From Parcubacteria bacterium C7867-007 (GTDB lineage Bacteria; Patescibacteriota; Minisyncoccia; Phycocordibacterales; Phycocordibacteraceae), in assembly GCA_001189195.1 (NCBI GenBank), contig LFCQ01000007.1:1-33031 (forward strand): a stretch of 33,031 nt of DNA. Reading direction: 5' to 3'. Under the pieces are notes generated by a model. The model made no database searches. It was not told the DNA's origin and saw nothing but the letters and a program-made list of their open reading frames with translations. Of this stretch, positions 7,259 through 15,541 are shown piece by piece (the first letter of the stretch is position 1; each line of letters opens with the position of its first letter). Made by a program: the position numbers and the translations under genes.

Positions 7259-7609
7259 ATGTCACGAGTAAAAGGAGGAGTAAATTCAGCAAAGCGTCGT
7301 CGCAACATTCTTGCGCGTGCTAAGGGCTATCGCCATGGTCGCAGCACCAAGGTGCGCCTCGCAAAGGAGTCTCTCGTGCACGCTGGCAAGAATGCGTTCA
7401 ACCACCGCCGCGATAAGAAGACCGACTTCCGTAAGCTCTGGATCGTACGTCTTAACGCTGCTATTCGTGAGAACGGCTTCAAGTCATACAGTACTTTCAT
7501 TGCTGCCCTCACCAAGAAGGAGATCGCTCTAGACCGTAAGGTTCTCTCTGAGATCGCTCAGAATCAGCCAGAGTCCTTCACTCGCATCGCACAGAAGGTA
7601 ATGGCGTAA
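7259..7609 (+). CDS. rplT: Ribosomal protein L20 (bL20)
   Basis: 116 aa, full length. The family pattern is clear: basic N-terminal arm (SRVKGGVNSAKRRRNILARA), RRDKKTDFRKLWIVRLNAA in the globular part and a C-terminal LDRKVLSEIA. bL20 is needed for early 50S assembly and in other bacteria represses its own operon; no leader long enough for that mechanism is seen here. Last gene of the operon, followed by a terminator. Confidence 0.96.
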   Translation: MSRVKGGVNSAKRRRNILARAKGYRHGRSTKVRLAKESLVHAGKNAFNHRRDKKTDFRKLWIVRLNAAIRENGFKSYSTFIAALTKKEIALDRKVLSEIAQNQPESFTRIAQKVMA

Positions 7610-7622
7610 GTCACAAACACCT

Positions 7623-7660
7623 AAGAAGAAAGGCCCCGCAAAGCGGGGCCTTTCTTCTTT
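7623..7660 (+). terminator. Terminator of infC-rpmI-rplT (two-way)
   Basis: Perfect inverted repeat of about 16 bp, roughly 7624-7639 with 7643-7659, loop AAA, ending in TTTCTTCTTT. It lies between convergent genes, with A-rich sequence on the other side, so it can also stop the minus-strand gene ending at 7662. Confidence 0.85.
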
Positions 7661-7661
7661 C

Positions 7662-7991
7662 TTAAGACCAATGATCTAAATAGAAGTCCGCATTAAAACA
7701 CGTAAGCAGGACTGGAATGACAACAAAAAGTATGCTTACCCATGCGAACAGGAAAGATATTTTTCCCTCTCTATAACGCCTGTATGCAAGGATAGAAAGA
7801 ACTCCGCTCGTTACTATCCAGAAAGGAAATGTATAGATAGCCCAGGGAATGATTACCCAAAATAGGAAAAAACCAAAGTGTTCCAATCCATACGTAAGAA
7901 AATTAGATATAAATGAATGATTCCGGAAAGAAGAGATTATTAATGCGAGAATCAATGGGAAAAACAGATTCAATACGAAAAGTCTTTTCAT
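7662..7991 (-). CDS. Small multi-span membrane protein
   Basis: 109 aa with three hydrophobic segments (about residues 4-20, 38-62 and 82-100). The second contains FFLFWVIIPWAIYTFPFWIV. The start at 7991 (MKRLFVLNLFFP) is chosen because longer reads would overlap the RNase gene, whose stop is at 7996. Five-base spacing suggests one operon with the RNase. Function unknown. Confidence 0.6.
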   Translation of the reverse strand: MKRLFVLNLFFPLILALIISSFRNHSFISNFLTYGLEHFGFFLFWVIIPWAIYTFPFWIVTSGVLSILAYRRYREGKISFLFAWVSILFVVIPVLLTCFNADFYLDHWS

Positions 7992-7995
7992 ATCA

Positions 7996-9390
7996 TTACG
8001 GTACCTTAATCTGAACTGCACCCTCCTTCGTAATCTCCCACTTCTGCCCCTTCTCAGGAACAATAGCTTTTGCACCTAGATACTCATGGATACGCTGCGC
8101 AAGGAATCGTGCGGCTGATGGTTCACCAAGTGCAGTAAAGAAGGTCTTTGTCCTTGGCTGGCAACTCTCTGCAAACTCCACCAATCCATCCCTGTCAGCA
8201 TGTGCAGACCATCCATGGAAGGACTCCACATGGGCCCGTACACGCACTTTGTTGCGATCTATCTGTACATGGGTCGCACCGTCCTGAAGACGGCGTCCTG
8301 GGCTTCCTGGTGCCTGGTACCCCACGATCATGAGGGTGGTTGTGGATTCTGGAAGGAACTTCTGCTCATGTCTTCCAATACGCCCTCCATGGCTCATACC
8401 AGCACCGGCCATGATGATCTTTGGGCCATGGTCCTGCCATATACTCATAGACTCTTCTCGTGAAGGAGTCTCTTTAAGGAATGGGAACTTAAAGAGACTC
8501 TTCTCACGGTGCATTTCCTCAACTGCTTCAGGACGGAAGTATTCCTCTGCCCATTTCTCATATACGGCTGTTGCTTTGATAGCGAGTGGTGAGTCTAGAT
8601 ATACGGTGATCTTTGGAAGCTCACCTGCGTCCATGAGGTTGGAGAGTTCATAGAGCATTAGCTGAGTACGCTCTAGAGAGAATGCAGGAATGAGTACCGT
8701 ACCACCACGCGCAATAGCGCGCTTAAGGGCATCGCGTAGTTCAGGTACACGGTCTCCCTTCTCGGTATTCTTGCGGTCTCCGTACACACTCTCCATCACC
8801 ACTACGTCTGCATCGGTAACAGGTTCTGCATCTTTGAGGTATACGTTTGGTGTTGCGCCTATGTCTCCCGTTATGCAAAGGGCCACATCATCCTCATCTT
8901 TAATACGCACACTTCCAGAACCAAGAATGTGTCCGGTGTTGCGCATGTAGCAGGAGAGACCGGGAGCTGCTTCCCATTCCTGGTGATACTTAACCACTTC
9001 AATACGAGACATAAGCGCATCAATATCCCGATCGTCATACATAGGTTCAAGACCATGCTCACGAGCGTTCTCTGCAAGGATACGTGCAGAGTCTCGCAGC
9101 ATTATGTCCATCAAATCCCTTGTTGGACCTGTTACATACACCGTCCCCTTAAATCCTTCACGGATAAGCTTAGGTGCACGACCAATGTGATCAAGATGCG
9201 CATGAGTGATAACAAGTGCATCAAGACTGGGTACGTCATAGTCAAAGGGTGCGTACATTTCTCTCTCGGAGAAATCCCTTCCCTGCTCAATACCACAATC
9301 AACCAAAAGCTTGCCGCGAGCTCCCTCCACCAGGAAATTAGATCCTGTTACGGTATCCGCACCACCATAGAAGGTTAACGTGAGCGCCAT
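7996..9390 (-). CDS. Beta-CASP metallo-beta-lactamase ribonuclease
   Basis: 464 aa, cytoplasmic. It has the metallo-beta-lactamase signature HAHLDH (residues 63-68), the second metal site around NTGHILGSGS, GDIG in the middle, and the beta-CASP part with SPLAIKATAVY, MSHGGRIGRH and SFHGWSAHAD near residue 405. This layout is that of the YSH1/CPSF73-like RNA exonuclease or endonuclease family. It probably processes or degrades mRNA with two zinc ions. The first ATG (MALTLTFYGGADTVTG) matches the usual start. Its start overlaps the end of the YjdF-like gene by 16 bases. Confidence 0.92.
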   Translation of the reverse strand: MALTLTFYGGADTVTGSNFLVEGARGKLLVDCGIEQGRDFSEREMYAPFDYDVPSLDALVITHAHLDHIGRAPKLIREGFKGTVYVTGPTRDLMDIMLRDSARILAENAREHGLEPMYDDRDIDALMSRIEVVKYHQEWEAAPGLSCYMRNTGHILGSGSVRIKDEDDVALCITGDIGATPNVYLKDAEPVTDADVVVMESVYGDRKNTEKGDRVPELRDALKRAIARGGTVLIPAFSLERTQLMLYELSNLMDAGELPKITVYLDSPLAIKATAVYEKWAEEYFRPEAVEEMHREKSLFKFPFLKETPSREESMSIWQDHGPKIIMAGAGMSHGGRIGRHEQKFLPESTTTLMIVGYQAPGSPGRRLQDGATHVQIDRNKVRVRAHVESFHGWSAHADRDGLVEFAESCQPRTKTFFTALGEPSAARFLAQRIHEYLGAKAIVPEKGQKWEITKEGAVQIKVP

Positions 9391-9737
9391 ATAGTGAATC
9401 GTGCGAGAACATATACTGCCACCGCACCAAATACATCGTTAAGGATATCGTGGAGCGTGTCCCATACATAGCGAGACTGGCCCGTTGAAATACCAAAATA
9501 ATATTCAAAGAGCTCCCATCCAACTGCTCCAAGAGCGATAATGAGGAGGTATGTGTACGGACGGAACTTTTGGAACACTCCCACAATAGCAGCACCCATC
9601 ATGGCACCACCCAGTATGTGCATTGGAGTATCCAGCCAGCGATAGTACCAGTATAGGTAGTTCTCAAGCGCAACAAGATGTATACCAAGCATGATGAGTG
9701 CCAGTACAAGCGTGCCAAGGAGCCATCGTAATCTCAT
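9375..9737 (-). CDS. YjdF/DUF2238-like membrane protein
   Basis: 120 aa, about four membrane spans. Motifs LDTPMHILGGAMMGAAIVGV, WELFEYYFG and WDTLHDILNDVFGA recall the YjdF (DUF2238) pattern H-x-GG, WE-x-FE and D-x-x-x-D in membrane segments. Role in the family is unknown. The start at 9737 is chosen because the extended -10 TGCTAAAGT ends seven bases upstream. Overlaps the RNase gene, hence probably one operon. Confidence 0.7.
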   Translation of the reverse strand: MRLRWLLGTLVLALIMLGIHLVALENYLYWYYRWLDTPMHILGGAMMGAAIVGVFQKFRPYTYLLIIALGAVGWELFEYYFGISTGQSRYVWDTLHDILNDVFGAVAVYVLARFTIWRSR

Positions 9738-9744
9738 AGGGATA

Positions 9745-9753
9745 ACTTTAGCA
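9745..9753 (-). promoter_or_regulatory. Extended -10 promoter (TGCTAAAGT), leaderless start
   Basis: On the minus strand TGCTAAAGT is followed by seven bases and the ATG at 9737. The same nine bases precede adk (12261-12269), and CCATGCTAAAGT is shared by both sites. Probably a leaderless promoter class of this organism. Confidence 0.55.
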
Positions 9754-9765
9754 TGGCGAGTGAAC

Positions 9766-9798
9766 GTAAAAACCCCGTCCATAAGACGGGGGTTTTAC
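9766..9798 (-). terminator. Terminator after ndk
   Basis: Fourteen-base perfect stem (9766-9779 with 9785-9798) and a five-base loop. On the minus strand the 3' arm ends in a T-run. It closes the ndk unit and lies just upstream of the YjdF-like promoter. Confidence 0.8.
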
Positions 9799-9864
9799 GA
9801 AGCTGCCTCCCTGTGGCAACTTTCGTATACCACGTGGGTGTCCGCAATCTGCAGAGGTAGAGCA

Positions 9865-10491
9865 TTAAATGTTCACGGTCTGCAGACAATATGAGCCGTC
9901 GATGTTAATGTCGTAGAGCATCGCTTCCTGCACATGGCGATATGCAATGATCTCTTGCGGAGTGAACCAGAGATTGATTTCTCCTTCTGCTTCTTCGGGT
10001 TGATCGGTGCAGTGAATGAGGTTTCGCACAGCACGATCATCCACGTTAGCCATTGCATAGGTATCGAGGGTGAGATCTCCACGAATAGTACCAACGTCTG
10101 ATACCGCAGGCTCCGTGGTGCCAACAAGTTTCTTAACAATAGCAACTGCTTGGTTACCCTCCCAAATCATCATCACCACAGGACCAAACGTCATGTACTT
10201 CTCAAGAGCACGGATAATATCTTTACCGTATTCAATCGGTTCCTTCTCTGCAGAAAGACCCGCACTCTTTCGGTTCTCAACAATACCGGTTCCCTTCTTG
10301 ATAAACCACGCATCATCCTTGTTGTAGTGCTTCCAGATGAGGTCTTTATCTGCAACGGTCATCTTGAGCGCAACAAGCTTGAGGCCAGTGCGTTCAAAGC
10401 GACTAATAATTTCACCTACCAGGTTACGCTGAATACCATCTGGCTTGATTATCACGAAGGTGCGCTCGGTCTTTGGGTGCGGAATAGCCAT
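9865..10491 (-). CDS. ndk: Nucleoside diphosphate kinase with insertions
   Basis: Transfers phosphate between nucleoside tri- and diphosphates through a phospho-histidine. 208 aa against a usual 130-150. Core motifs: RTFVIIKPDGIQRNLVGEII (10-29), GPVVMMIWEG (103-112), GTIRGDL (134-140) and the active His160 in RNLIHCTD (family NVIHGSDS; the following Gly is replaced by Cys). There is an extra stretch at about 60-95 (KDDAWFIKKGTGIVENRKSA...), a shorter one at 144-153, and a C-terminal tail YRHVQEAMLYDINIDG. It is monocistronic with its own promoter and terminator. The identity is secure. Confidence 0.92.
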   Translation of the reverse strand: MAIPHPKTERTFVIIKPDGIQRNLVGEIISRFERTGLKLVALKMTVADKDLIWKHYNKDDAWFIKKGTGIVENRKSAGLSAEKEPIEYGKDIIRALEKYMTFGPVVMMIWEGNQAVAIVKKLVGTTEPAVSDVGTIRGDLTLDTYAMANVDDRAVRNLIHCTDQPEEAEGEINLWFTPQEIIAYRHVQEAMLYDINIDGSYCLQTVNI

Positions 10492-10538
10492 GAATTACTC
10501 TATAAATACTAAAGAATCGCCAGGGCGAAGATAGTGAC

Positions 10539-10547
10539 AGTATAGCA
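10539..10547 (-). promoter_or_regulatory. ndk promoter, extended -10 TGCTATACT
   Basis: Minus strand TGCTATACT, with the hexamer at 10539-10544. Unlike the leaderless sites, it lies 47 bases before the ATG at 10491. The leader contains a small CGCC-CT-GGCG hairpin followed by a T-rich stretch. Confidence 0.5.
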
Positions 10548-10581
10548 AAACAGCCACACCTCAGCGAGGTGTGGCTGTTTT
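10547..10581 (-). terminator. Terminator of the 78-aa membrane gene
   Basis: Perfect 15-bp stem (10547-10561 with 10567-10581), five-base loop, T-run on the minus strand. It overlaps the upstream edge of the ndk promoter. Confidence 0.85.
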
Positions 10582-10591
10582 AATCCGACTG

Positions 10592-10828
10592 CTACTGAGG
10601 CGCAGCATCCCCGCCAATCATGCCGTTATCTGGCATGTCACTTCCTGCGGGAAGAGTGACATTGATGTTTGCTGAGCCACCTGCGGGTGCTGCTGGAGTA
10701 CCTCCCCCATAGTTCATCCAGGCATAGGCGCCTGCACCAATAAGTGCGATAAGGAGAATAACCGCAATAACCCATCCCGCGGCAGAGTTCTGAGGAGCGG
10801 CGGCTGGGGTCGTAACAACAGTGTCCAT
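10592..10828 (-). CDS. Small single-span membrane protein
   Basis: 78 aa. A polar Ala/Pro-rich N-terminus, one membrane span at about 18-38 (GWVIAVILLIALIGAGAYAW), then a short Gly/Ala/Pro-rich outer tail (GGGTPAAPAGGSANINVTLP). It has the same layout as the 86-aa protein at 5444. No SD. Lies about 80 bases after map, with its own terminator downstream. Function unknown. Confidence 0.6.
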   Translation of the reverse strand: MDTVVTTPAAAPQNSAAGWVIAVILLIALIGAGAYAWMNYGGGTPAAPAGGSANINVTLPAGSDMPDNGMIGGDAAPQ

Positions 10829-10908
10829 AGTGTATGAGGTTCAGTTTATATAAGCTTGTATCTAGCGATCGTACGCTTATCTATATTAACGTTTGATGAA
10901 CCAAAATC

Positions 10909-11679
10909 TTACTCACTCGGGCGCTTTGTAACAACAATGGTGTTGTTTTCTTCAATGAGAATAGTGTGTTCAAAGTGTGCACTACGTGAACCATCCTTTG
11001 TAGCGAAGGTGTAGCCATCGCGGAGTATATGTACCCCCGCACGTCCGATATTCGCGATAGGTTCTAGAGCAAGCACCATGCCTGGTACGATCTCAGGACC
11101 TGTGCCCGGGTGCCCCACATTCCCAACAAACGGCTCTTCGTGCACTTCTTCACCAACACCATGTCCACCCAGAATCTTCACCACTGAGAATCCTGTTCCT
11201 TTAAAAGCCTCTTCTGTGGCGTGTGAAATATCACCTATCCGGTTACCTACACGAGACGCAGCAATTGCCGCATCAAGTGCGAGACGTGTAGTGTCCATAA
11301 GTGCGTATGACTTCGTATCAGTCTTCCCCACCGGTACCGTGACGGCAGAGTCTACGATCATACCGTTATGCGAAAGACCAAGATCGAGAGAAACAATGTC
11401 TCCTTCCTTGAGTACACGATCACTTGGGATACCATGCACCACCTCATCATTCACTGAGATACAGAGTGCTGCCGGAAATGGATAGCGTGCTCCTTCAGGC
11501 TGATACCCTTTAAAAATTGGTTCGTCTCCACCGGCACGAATAAGTTCTTCAGCACGAATATCAAGCTGCTTGGTGGTTACACCAGGGCGCACTTCTCCTG
11601 CGAGTGTTTCCAGAATAATCCCAAAGCGGCGTCCTGCTTCCAGAAGATCCTCACGTTGTTCAGGCGTACGAATAACCAT
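10909..11679 (-). CDS. map: Methionine aminopeptidase, type I
   Basis: Removes the first methionine from new proteins. 256 aa, complete. The metal-binding set of the family is visible: Asp in VSLDLGLS, Asp in IVDSAVTVP, His in GGHGVGEEVHEEPFV, Glu in LALEPIAN, and Glu in HFEHTILI. The substrate-side His is in EVVHGIPS. It starts two bases after the adk stop, so adk-map is one transcript, as at the end of the spc operon in many bacteria. infA and rpmJ, which often follow, are absent here. Confidence 0.96.
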   Translation of the reverse strand: MVIRTPEQREDLLEAGRRFGIILETLAGEVRPGVTTKQLDIRAEELIRAGGDEPIFKGYQPEGARYPFPAALCISVNDEVVHGIPSDRVLKEGDIVSLDLGLSHNGMIVDSAVTVPVGKTDTKSYALMDTTRLALDAAIAASRVGNRIGDISHATEEAFKGTGFSVVKILGGHGVGEEVHEEPFVGNVGHPGTGPEIVPGMVLALEPIANIGRAGVHILRDGYTFATKDGSRSAHFEHTILIEENNTIVVTKRPSE

Positions 11680-11681
11680 AC

Positions 11682-12254
11682 CTATAGACCGAGTGCAGTA
11701 TGCACTGCCTGTGCCACTTCTTCAGGAGACTGTTCACCATCAATATCGATAAGTGCTCCCTTTGCACGGAAGATCTCAAGTGCCTTGAGAGTATGTTCTG
11801 CATATTCTTCCAAACGCTCTTCAACTGCATCTTGGCGATCATCAGATCGACCTGAGGTGTGAGCACGACCTTCTAGGCGACGGCGTACCTCATCATCAGA
11901 CACACTGATGTTCACTACCTTAAACGGACGGCCCACCCACTCGAGCGTTGCAACATTTAATTCAGCTTCTTGAAGCTTACGATTGAAACCATCGAATATA
12001 ACACTCTCTTCTTCCCCTACGGAAAACAGAGCACGTTGGTATAGGTACATAGCAAACCAGTGTGGCATGAGGAGGCCTTGTGCGAGATCATCTCGCACCC
12101 TTCTCCCGACAACAGTATCTTCTTCAGCAATTGAGCGGAACTGAGCTCCTGAAGCTAAGATCTTCCAGCCCGTACGCTGTGCAAGGATCCTTGCCTGCGT
12201 ACCCTTGCCGCTGCCAGGTTTACCAATGAAAAAGACGGTATGTGGTTGATTCAT
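11682..12254 (-). CDS. adk: Adenylate kinase, short-lid form
   Basis: Interconverts AMP, ADP and ATP. 190 aa. P-loop GKPGSGKGTQ at 11-20 (usual GPPGSGKGTQ), AMP-site stretch around LASGAQFR, IFDGFNRKLQEAE in place of the usual DGFPRTxxQAE, and RRRLEGRAHTSGRSDDRQDA, where a short lid replaces the zinc-type one. The first Arg of the DGFPR motif is displaced by Asn-Arg, a mild divergence. Leaderless start: TGCTAAAGT ends six bases before the ATG. Operon with map. Confidence 0.92.
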   Translation of the reverse strand: MNQPHTVFFIGKPGSGKGTQARILAQRTGWKILASGAQFRSIAEEDTVVGRRVRDDLAQGLLMPHWFAMYLYQRALFSVGEEESVIFDGFNRKLQEAELNVATLEWVGRPFKVVNISVSDDEVRRRLEGRAHTSGRSDDRQDAVEERLEEYAEHTLKALEIFRAKGALIDIDGEQSPEEVAQAVHTALGL

Positions 12255-12260
12255 AAGGGT

Positions 12261-12269
12261 ACTTTAGCA
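12261..12269 (-). promoter_or_regulatory. adk-map promoter, extended -10, leaderless
   Basis: Minus strand TGCTAAAGT with the hexamer at 12261-12266, six bases before the ATG at 12254. The terminator of the secY unit ends just upstream, so adk-map must start here. Identical to the YjdF-like promoter core. Confidence 0.6.
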
Positions 12270-12276
12270 TGGTACG

Positions 12277-12305
12277 AAAAAACCGGCCTCTCAGCCGGCT
12301 GTTTC
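12277..12305 (-). terminator. Terminator of the rpsN-secY unit
   Basis: On the minus strand GCCGGC-TGAGA-GGCCGG followed by TTTTTT. It overlaps the last bases of secY and separates it from adk. Confidence 0.8.
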
Positions 12306-13570
12306 TAATACTCTCTAAGTGATGCGTGTGCATCGACCTTTCGGATGAGGTCCAGAAGTACCTGAACCGCGATGAGGAGTGCGGTACCTCCCACAAGAAC
12401 TGCAGTGATACCCGTGATTCCCTGCACAATGAATGGAATAACGGCAACGAGACCAAGGAAGATTGCACCAGGAAGAGTTACGCGTGTCACCACTGAACCG
12501 ATGTATGATTCTGTCTCACGTCCAGGACGAACACCAGGAACGAATGCACCAGACTTCTGAAGGTTATCTGCAACACGCTTTGGCTCGAAGGTGATGGTGG
12601 TGTAGAAGAAGGTGAACATGATAACGAGGAGGAAGTATGCAGCACCGTACGCGAACTGATTGTTCACGAATGCTGTGTATGCGGCAGTAAGGCCTGCTGC
12701 ACCAAATACACCCATAGCATCAAGTGCTGAGAATGCCATCTGAGGAAGAAGAAGGAGTGAGAGTGCAAAGATGATTGGGATCACACCAGCCTGAAGAAGG
12801 CGTATTGGAAGATAGGTCGTTGCATTCACCCCACCACGTACCTGACGTGCGTATGCGATTGGAATTGAACGTTCTGCTTCAGATACAAGAACCACCGAGT
12901 ACACAACAGCAATCGCAAGTGCGAGGAAGCCAAGGTATGCAGGGATGTTTTCAACCGATGCAGTGAAGATTGCCTGAGATACGGCTGCAGGAAGACCGGC
13001 AATGATACCTGCGAAGATAATAAGTGATACTCCGTTACCAATACCGAACTCGGTGATGAGCTCACCAATCCACATAAGAAGGAGTGAACCTGCTGCTGCA
13101 AGGAATACGTTGATTGCGAAGGCAAATGGCGTAAGGGTAAGAAGTACATTCTGACTCTCAAGGAGTGAGAGGAATGCTACCGATTGCATGATAGCGATCG
13201 GGATAGTGATCATGCGGGAGATAGAAATGAACTGGGTGCGTCCTGCCTCCCCCTCCTCGCTGTACATTGCTTTCACACGTGGGAATACCACCGTTGAGAG
13301 CTGCATGATGATAGATGCCGTAATGTACGGACCAACACCGAGCATTACGATCGATACATATGAGAAACCACCTCCTGAGAATACGTTCAAGAGGCCAAGG
13401 AACTGGTTATTGAAGAAGAACTGCTCCAGCGCAACACGATCTACACCTGGAATTGGTACAGCCGCAAGGAAACGGAATACTGCAATCGCTGCAAGAACAA
13501 AGAATATGCGATTACGAAGCGTCTTATCACTAAATGCGAGACGGAGCTTGTTGAAGAAATTAGCTACCAT
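12305..13570 (-). CDS. secY: Protein translocase subunit SecY
   Basis: The pore of the Sec export channel in the cytoplasmic membrane. 421 aa, full length, about ten membrane spans. Family marks: VPIPGVD near residues 38-44 (plug region), FSGGGFSYVSIVMLGVGPYI (65-84), the loop RSIPIAYARQ and PFVPG-like AFVPGVRPGRETESYI in the C-terminal cytoplasmic loop that contacts SecA and the ribosome. The start codon lies inside the end of rplO (11-base overlap), so the two are translationally coupled. Confidence 0.96.
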   Translation of the reverse strand: MVANFFNKLRLAFSDKTLRNRIFFVLAAIAVFRFLAAVPIPGVDRVALEQFFFNNQFLGLLNVFSGGGFSYVSIVMLGVGPYITASIIMQLSTVVFPRVKAMYSEEGEAGRTQFISISRMITIPIAIMQSVAFLSLLESQNVLLTLTPFAFAINVFLAAAGSLLLMWIGELITEFGIGNGVSLIIFAGIIAGLPAAVSQAIFTASVENIPAYLGFLALAIAVVYSVVLVSEAERSIPIAYARQVRGGVNATTYLPIRLLQAGVIPIIFALSLLLLPQMAFSALDAMGVFGAAGLTAAYTAFVNNQFAYGAAYFLLVIMFTFFYTTITFEPKRVADNLQKSGAFVPGVRPGRETESYIGSVVTRVTLPGAIFLGLVAVIPFIVQGITGITAVLVGGTALLIAVQVLLDLIRKVDAHASLREY

Positions 13571-14015
13571 AGGAGATTGAGCCTCCTGCTGCTTCGATAG
13601 CTGACTTTGCGGCAGCTGAAACTTCGCAACCGGAAACTGTTAGTTTCTTAGTAAGGGTGCCAGTACCGAGAATCTTTACCTGCTTTAGGTATCCACCACG
13701 GCTACCGAGAAGATTCTTCTGGGTAAGTGCGATTGGGTGCACAGCATCACCTGCAGCGAAGTTTGCCTCAAGTGCAGAAAGATTAACTGCTACATAGCTG
13801 ATGCGGGGACGTACGGTGCGTGAACGATTCTTACCGTGTCCACGGAGTTTTGGGATCTTCTTGATAAGATCGCGCATTTCAGGTCGTTTCTTGTGACCGG
13901 CACGTGCATTTTGACCCTTGGTACCACGACCAGAAGTCTTTCCACGAGTACCACCACGTCCCACACGTGCGGTGGTGATGCGAGGAGTCTTGGGAGCGAG
14001 TGTGTTTATCTGCAT
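13560..14015 (-). CDS. rplO: Ribosomal protein L15 (uL15)
   Basis: 151 aa. Glycine/arginine-rich N-terminus (RVGRGGTRGKTSGRGTKGQN, the diagnostic part), KKIPKLRGHGKNR and a C-terminal fold with VKILGTGTLTKKLTV. Full length. It follows rpsE by nine bases with no rpmD (L30) between them, as known for Candidate Phyla Radiation bacteria. No SD. Confidence 0.96.
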   Translation of the reverse strand: MQINTLAPKTPRITTARVGRGGTRGKTSGRGTKGQNARAGHKKRPEMRDLIKKIPKLRGHGKNRSRTVRPRISYVAVNLSALEANFAAGDAVHPIALTQKNLLGSRGGYLKQVKILGTGTLTKKLTVSGCEVSAAAKSAIEAAGGSISYGS

Positions 14016-14024
14016 AAAAATGTC

Positions 14025-14639
14025 TTAGCCTTTGAGCTGCTTGAGTGCGGCGATGGTAGCGCGTGCAATAGTGAGCTTGTTCTTAGAACGAGTCTGAATC
14101 TTTGCAATCACGTTGGTAACACCAGCGTGCTCAAGAACCACACGCATTGCTGATCCAGCAACGATACCACGACCTGGAGAAGGGATGATCTCTACGGTGC
14201 TTGATGAATACTTTGCATGTACCTCATGTGCGATAGAGCGGTCCTTGGTGAGAGGGACAGTGAAGAGTGCTTTCTTTGCAGAACGTACTGCCTTATCGAT
14301 AGCAAGTGCAGTGTCTGCACCCTTACCGATACCAACACCAACACGACCCTTCTTGTCACCGATAACAACGGTAACGCTGAATGAGAAACGGCGACCACCT
14401 GCCATCACACGAGCAACACGACGTACTTCAAGAGTAGCCTGTTCGAACTCGCTGCGCTCACGGGGAGCACGCTCACGGGGGCGACCTCCTGGACGTCCTC
14501 CGGTGCGACCACCGCGACCACCACGTGCCTGACGTGGGTCTACAGCAGCTGCTTCAACAGGCGCAGCAGTTTCAACAACTACTTCTGTTGCTTCGGTTGG
14601 AACGATCTCGGTCTCGGTCATGGTGGTTGTGTCAGTCAT
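14025..14639 (-). CDS. rpsE: Ribosomal protein S5 (uS5) with N-terminal extension
   Basis: 204 aa, about 40 longer than usual. Residues 1-55 are a T/E/V/A-rich stretch followed by a G/R-rich one (RGGRGGRTGGRPGGRP). The core starts near FEQATLEVRRVARVMAGG, with FSFSVTVVIGDKKGRVGVG and PSPGRGIVAGSAMRVVLEHA as in all uS5. S5 helps proofreading and the mRNA entry channel. SD-less start. Confidence 0.95.
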   Translation of the reverse strand: MTDTTTMTETEIVPTEATEVVVETAAPVEAAAVDPRQARGGRGGRTGGRPGGRPRERAPRERSEFEQATLEVRRVARVMAGGRRFSFSVTVVIGDKKGRVGVGIGKGADTALAIDKAVRSAKKALFTVPLTKDRSIAHEVHAKYSSSTVEIIPSPGRGIVAGSAMRVVLEHAGVTNVIAKIQTRSKNKLTIARATIAALKQLKG

Positions 14640-14645
14640 AAAATA

Positions 14646-14990
14646 TTAGAAAGCGAGACCTCCTTCACGGGCTGCGTCCGCAAGCTTCTTAACCTGGGCT
14701 GCGTATGAGTATCCGCCGCGGTCAAATACCACGGTAGTAACACCAGCCTTCGCTGCACGCTCAGCAATCGCCTTCCCTACCGCAGCAGCCTGAAGGGTCT
14801 GTGCACCAGCGAACTCACGACCATGCGCTGCAGCAAGCGTACGTCCTGCAACATCGTCAATAACCTGTGCTGATACGAAACGATTTGAACGATGAATGGC
14901 AAGACGTGGACGAACAGCCGTTCCAGAAACCTGGGAACGAATTCGGTTGTGGCGGCGTGCGCGAAGCGCTTGTTTGCTGATAGTAGTCAT
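14646..14990 (-). CDS. rplR: Ribosomal protein L18 (uL18)
   Basis: 114 aa, 5S rRNA-binding protein. [20 protein letters not shown] near the start, [17 protein letters not shown] and the closing [20 protein letters not shown] identify it. Normal length. Six bases from rpsE and six from rplF. No SD. Confidence 0.95.
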   Translation of the reverse strand: MTTISKQALRARRHNRIRSQVSGTAVRPRLAIHRSNRFVSAQVIDDVAGRTLAAAHGREFAGAQTLQAAAVGKAIAERAAKAGVTTVVFDRGGYSYAAQVKKLADAAREGGLAF

Positions 14991-14996
14991 AATGGA

Positions 14997-15530
14997 TTAG
15001 ACGGCTTTCTTGCCCTGCTTACGGCGGATGACTTCATCATCATACTTAATACCCTTACCAAGATACGGTTCAGGTGGCTTGATGCCGCGTACTTCTGCAG
15101 CAAACTGGCCAACCTTCTGCTTGTCTGCACCCTCGATAGTGATAGTGGTCTTTACAACACCAACAGTGATGCCGTCAGGAATCTTCATTACTACAGGATG
15201 TGAGAAACCAACTGCAAAGACGAGTTCAGTTCCCTTAAGCTCTACCTTGTATCCAACACCGTTAAGAATAAGTACTTTCTTGAAAGGAGTCTCAACACCC
15301 TGCATCATCGCAATAACATGTGCAGCGAATGTACCGGTGAGTGCCTTTGCAAGCTTGCTCGAGTTGTTTGGAGTGATTACTACACCCTCATCCGTAACCT
15401 TGATAGAGATTGAGGAGTGCACGGAACGAGAAAGTGTTTCCTTTGCTCCCTTTACAGAAAGCATGCCATCACCTGCGGTAACGGTTACTTTCGTTGGAAT
15501 CTGGATTGGCTTCTTTGCAAGGCGGCTCAT
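14997..15530 (-). CDS. rplF: Ribosomal protein L6 (uL6)
   Basis: 177 aa, two-domain L6 near the factor-binding site. MSRLAKKPIQIPTKVTVTAG opens it; LNGVGYKVELKGTELVFAVG and the C-terminal PEPYLGKGIKYDDEVIRRKQ are classic. Normal length. Follows rpsH by 11 bases; the leader is A/T-rich without SD. Confidence 0.96.
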   Translation of the reverse strand: MSRLAKKPIQIPTKVTVTAGDGMLSVKGAKETLSRSVHSSISIKVTDEGVVITPNNSSKLAKALTGTFAAHVIAMMQGVETPFKKVLILNGVGYKVELKGTELVFAVGFSHPVVMKIPDGITVGVVKTTITIEGADKQKVGQFAAEVRGIKPPEPYLGKGIKYDDEVIRRKQGKKAV

Positions 15531-15541
15531 AAATAAATGTA

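Noticed and set aside
8929-9378. 149-codon plus-strand frame opposite the beta-CASP gene
   Set aside because: Shadow of a strongly conserved gene, with no start signals.
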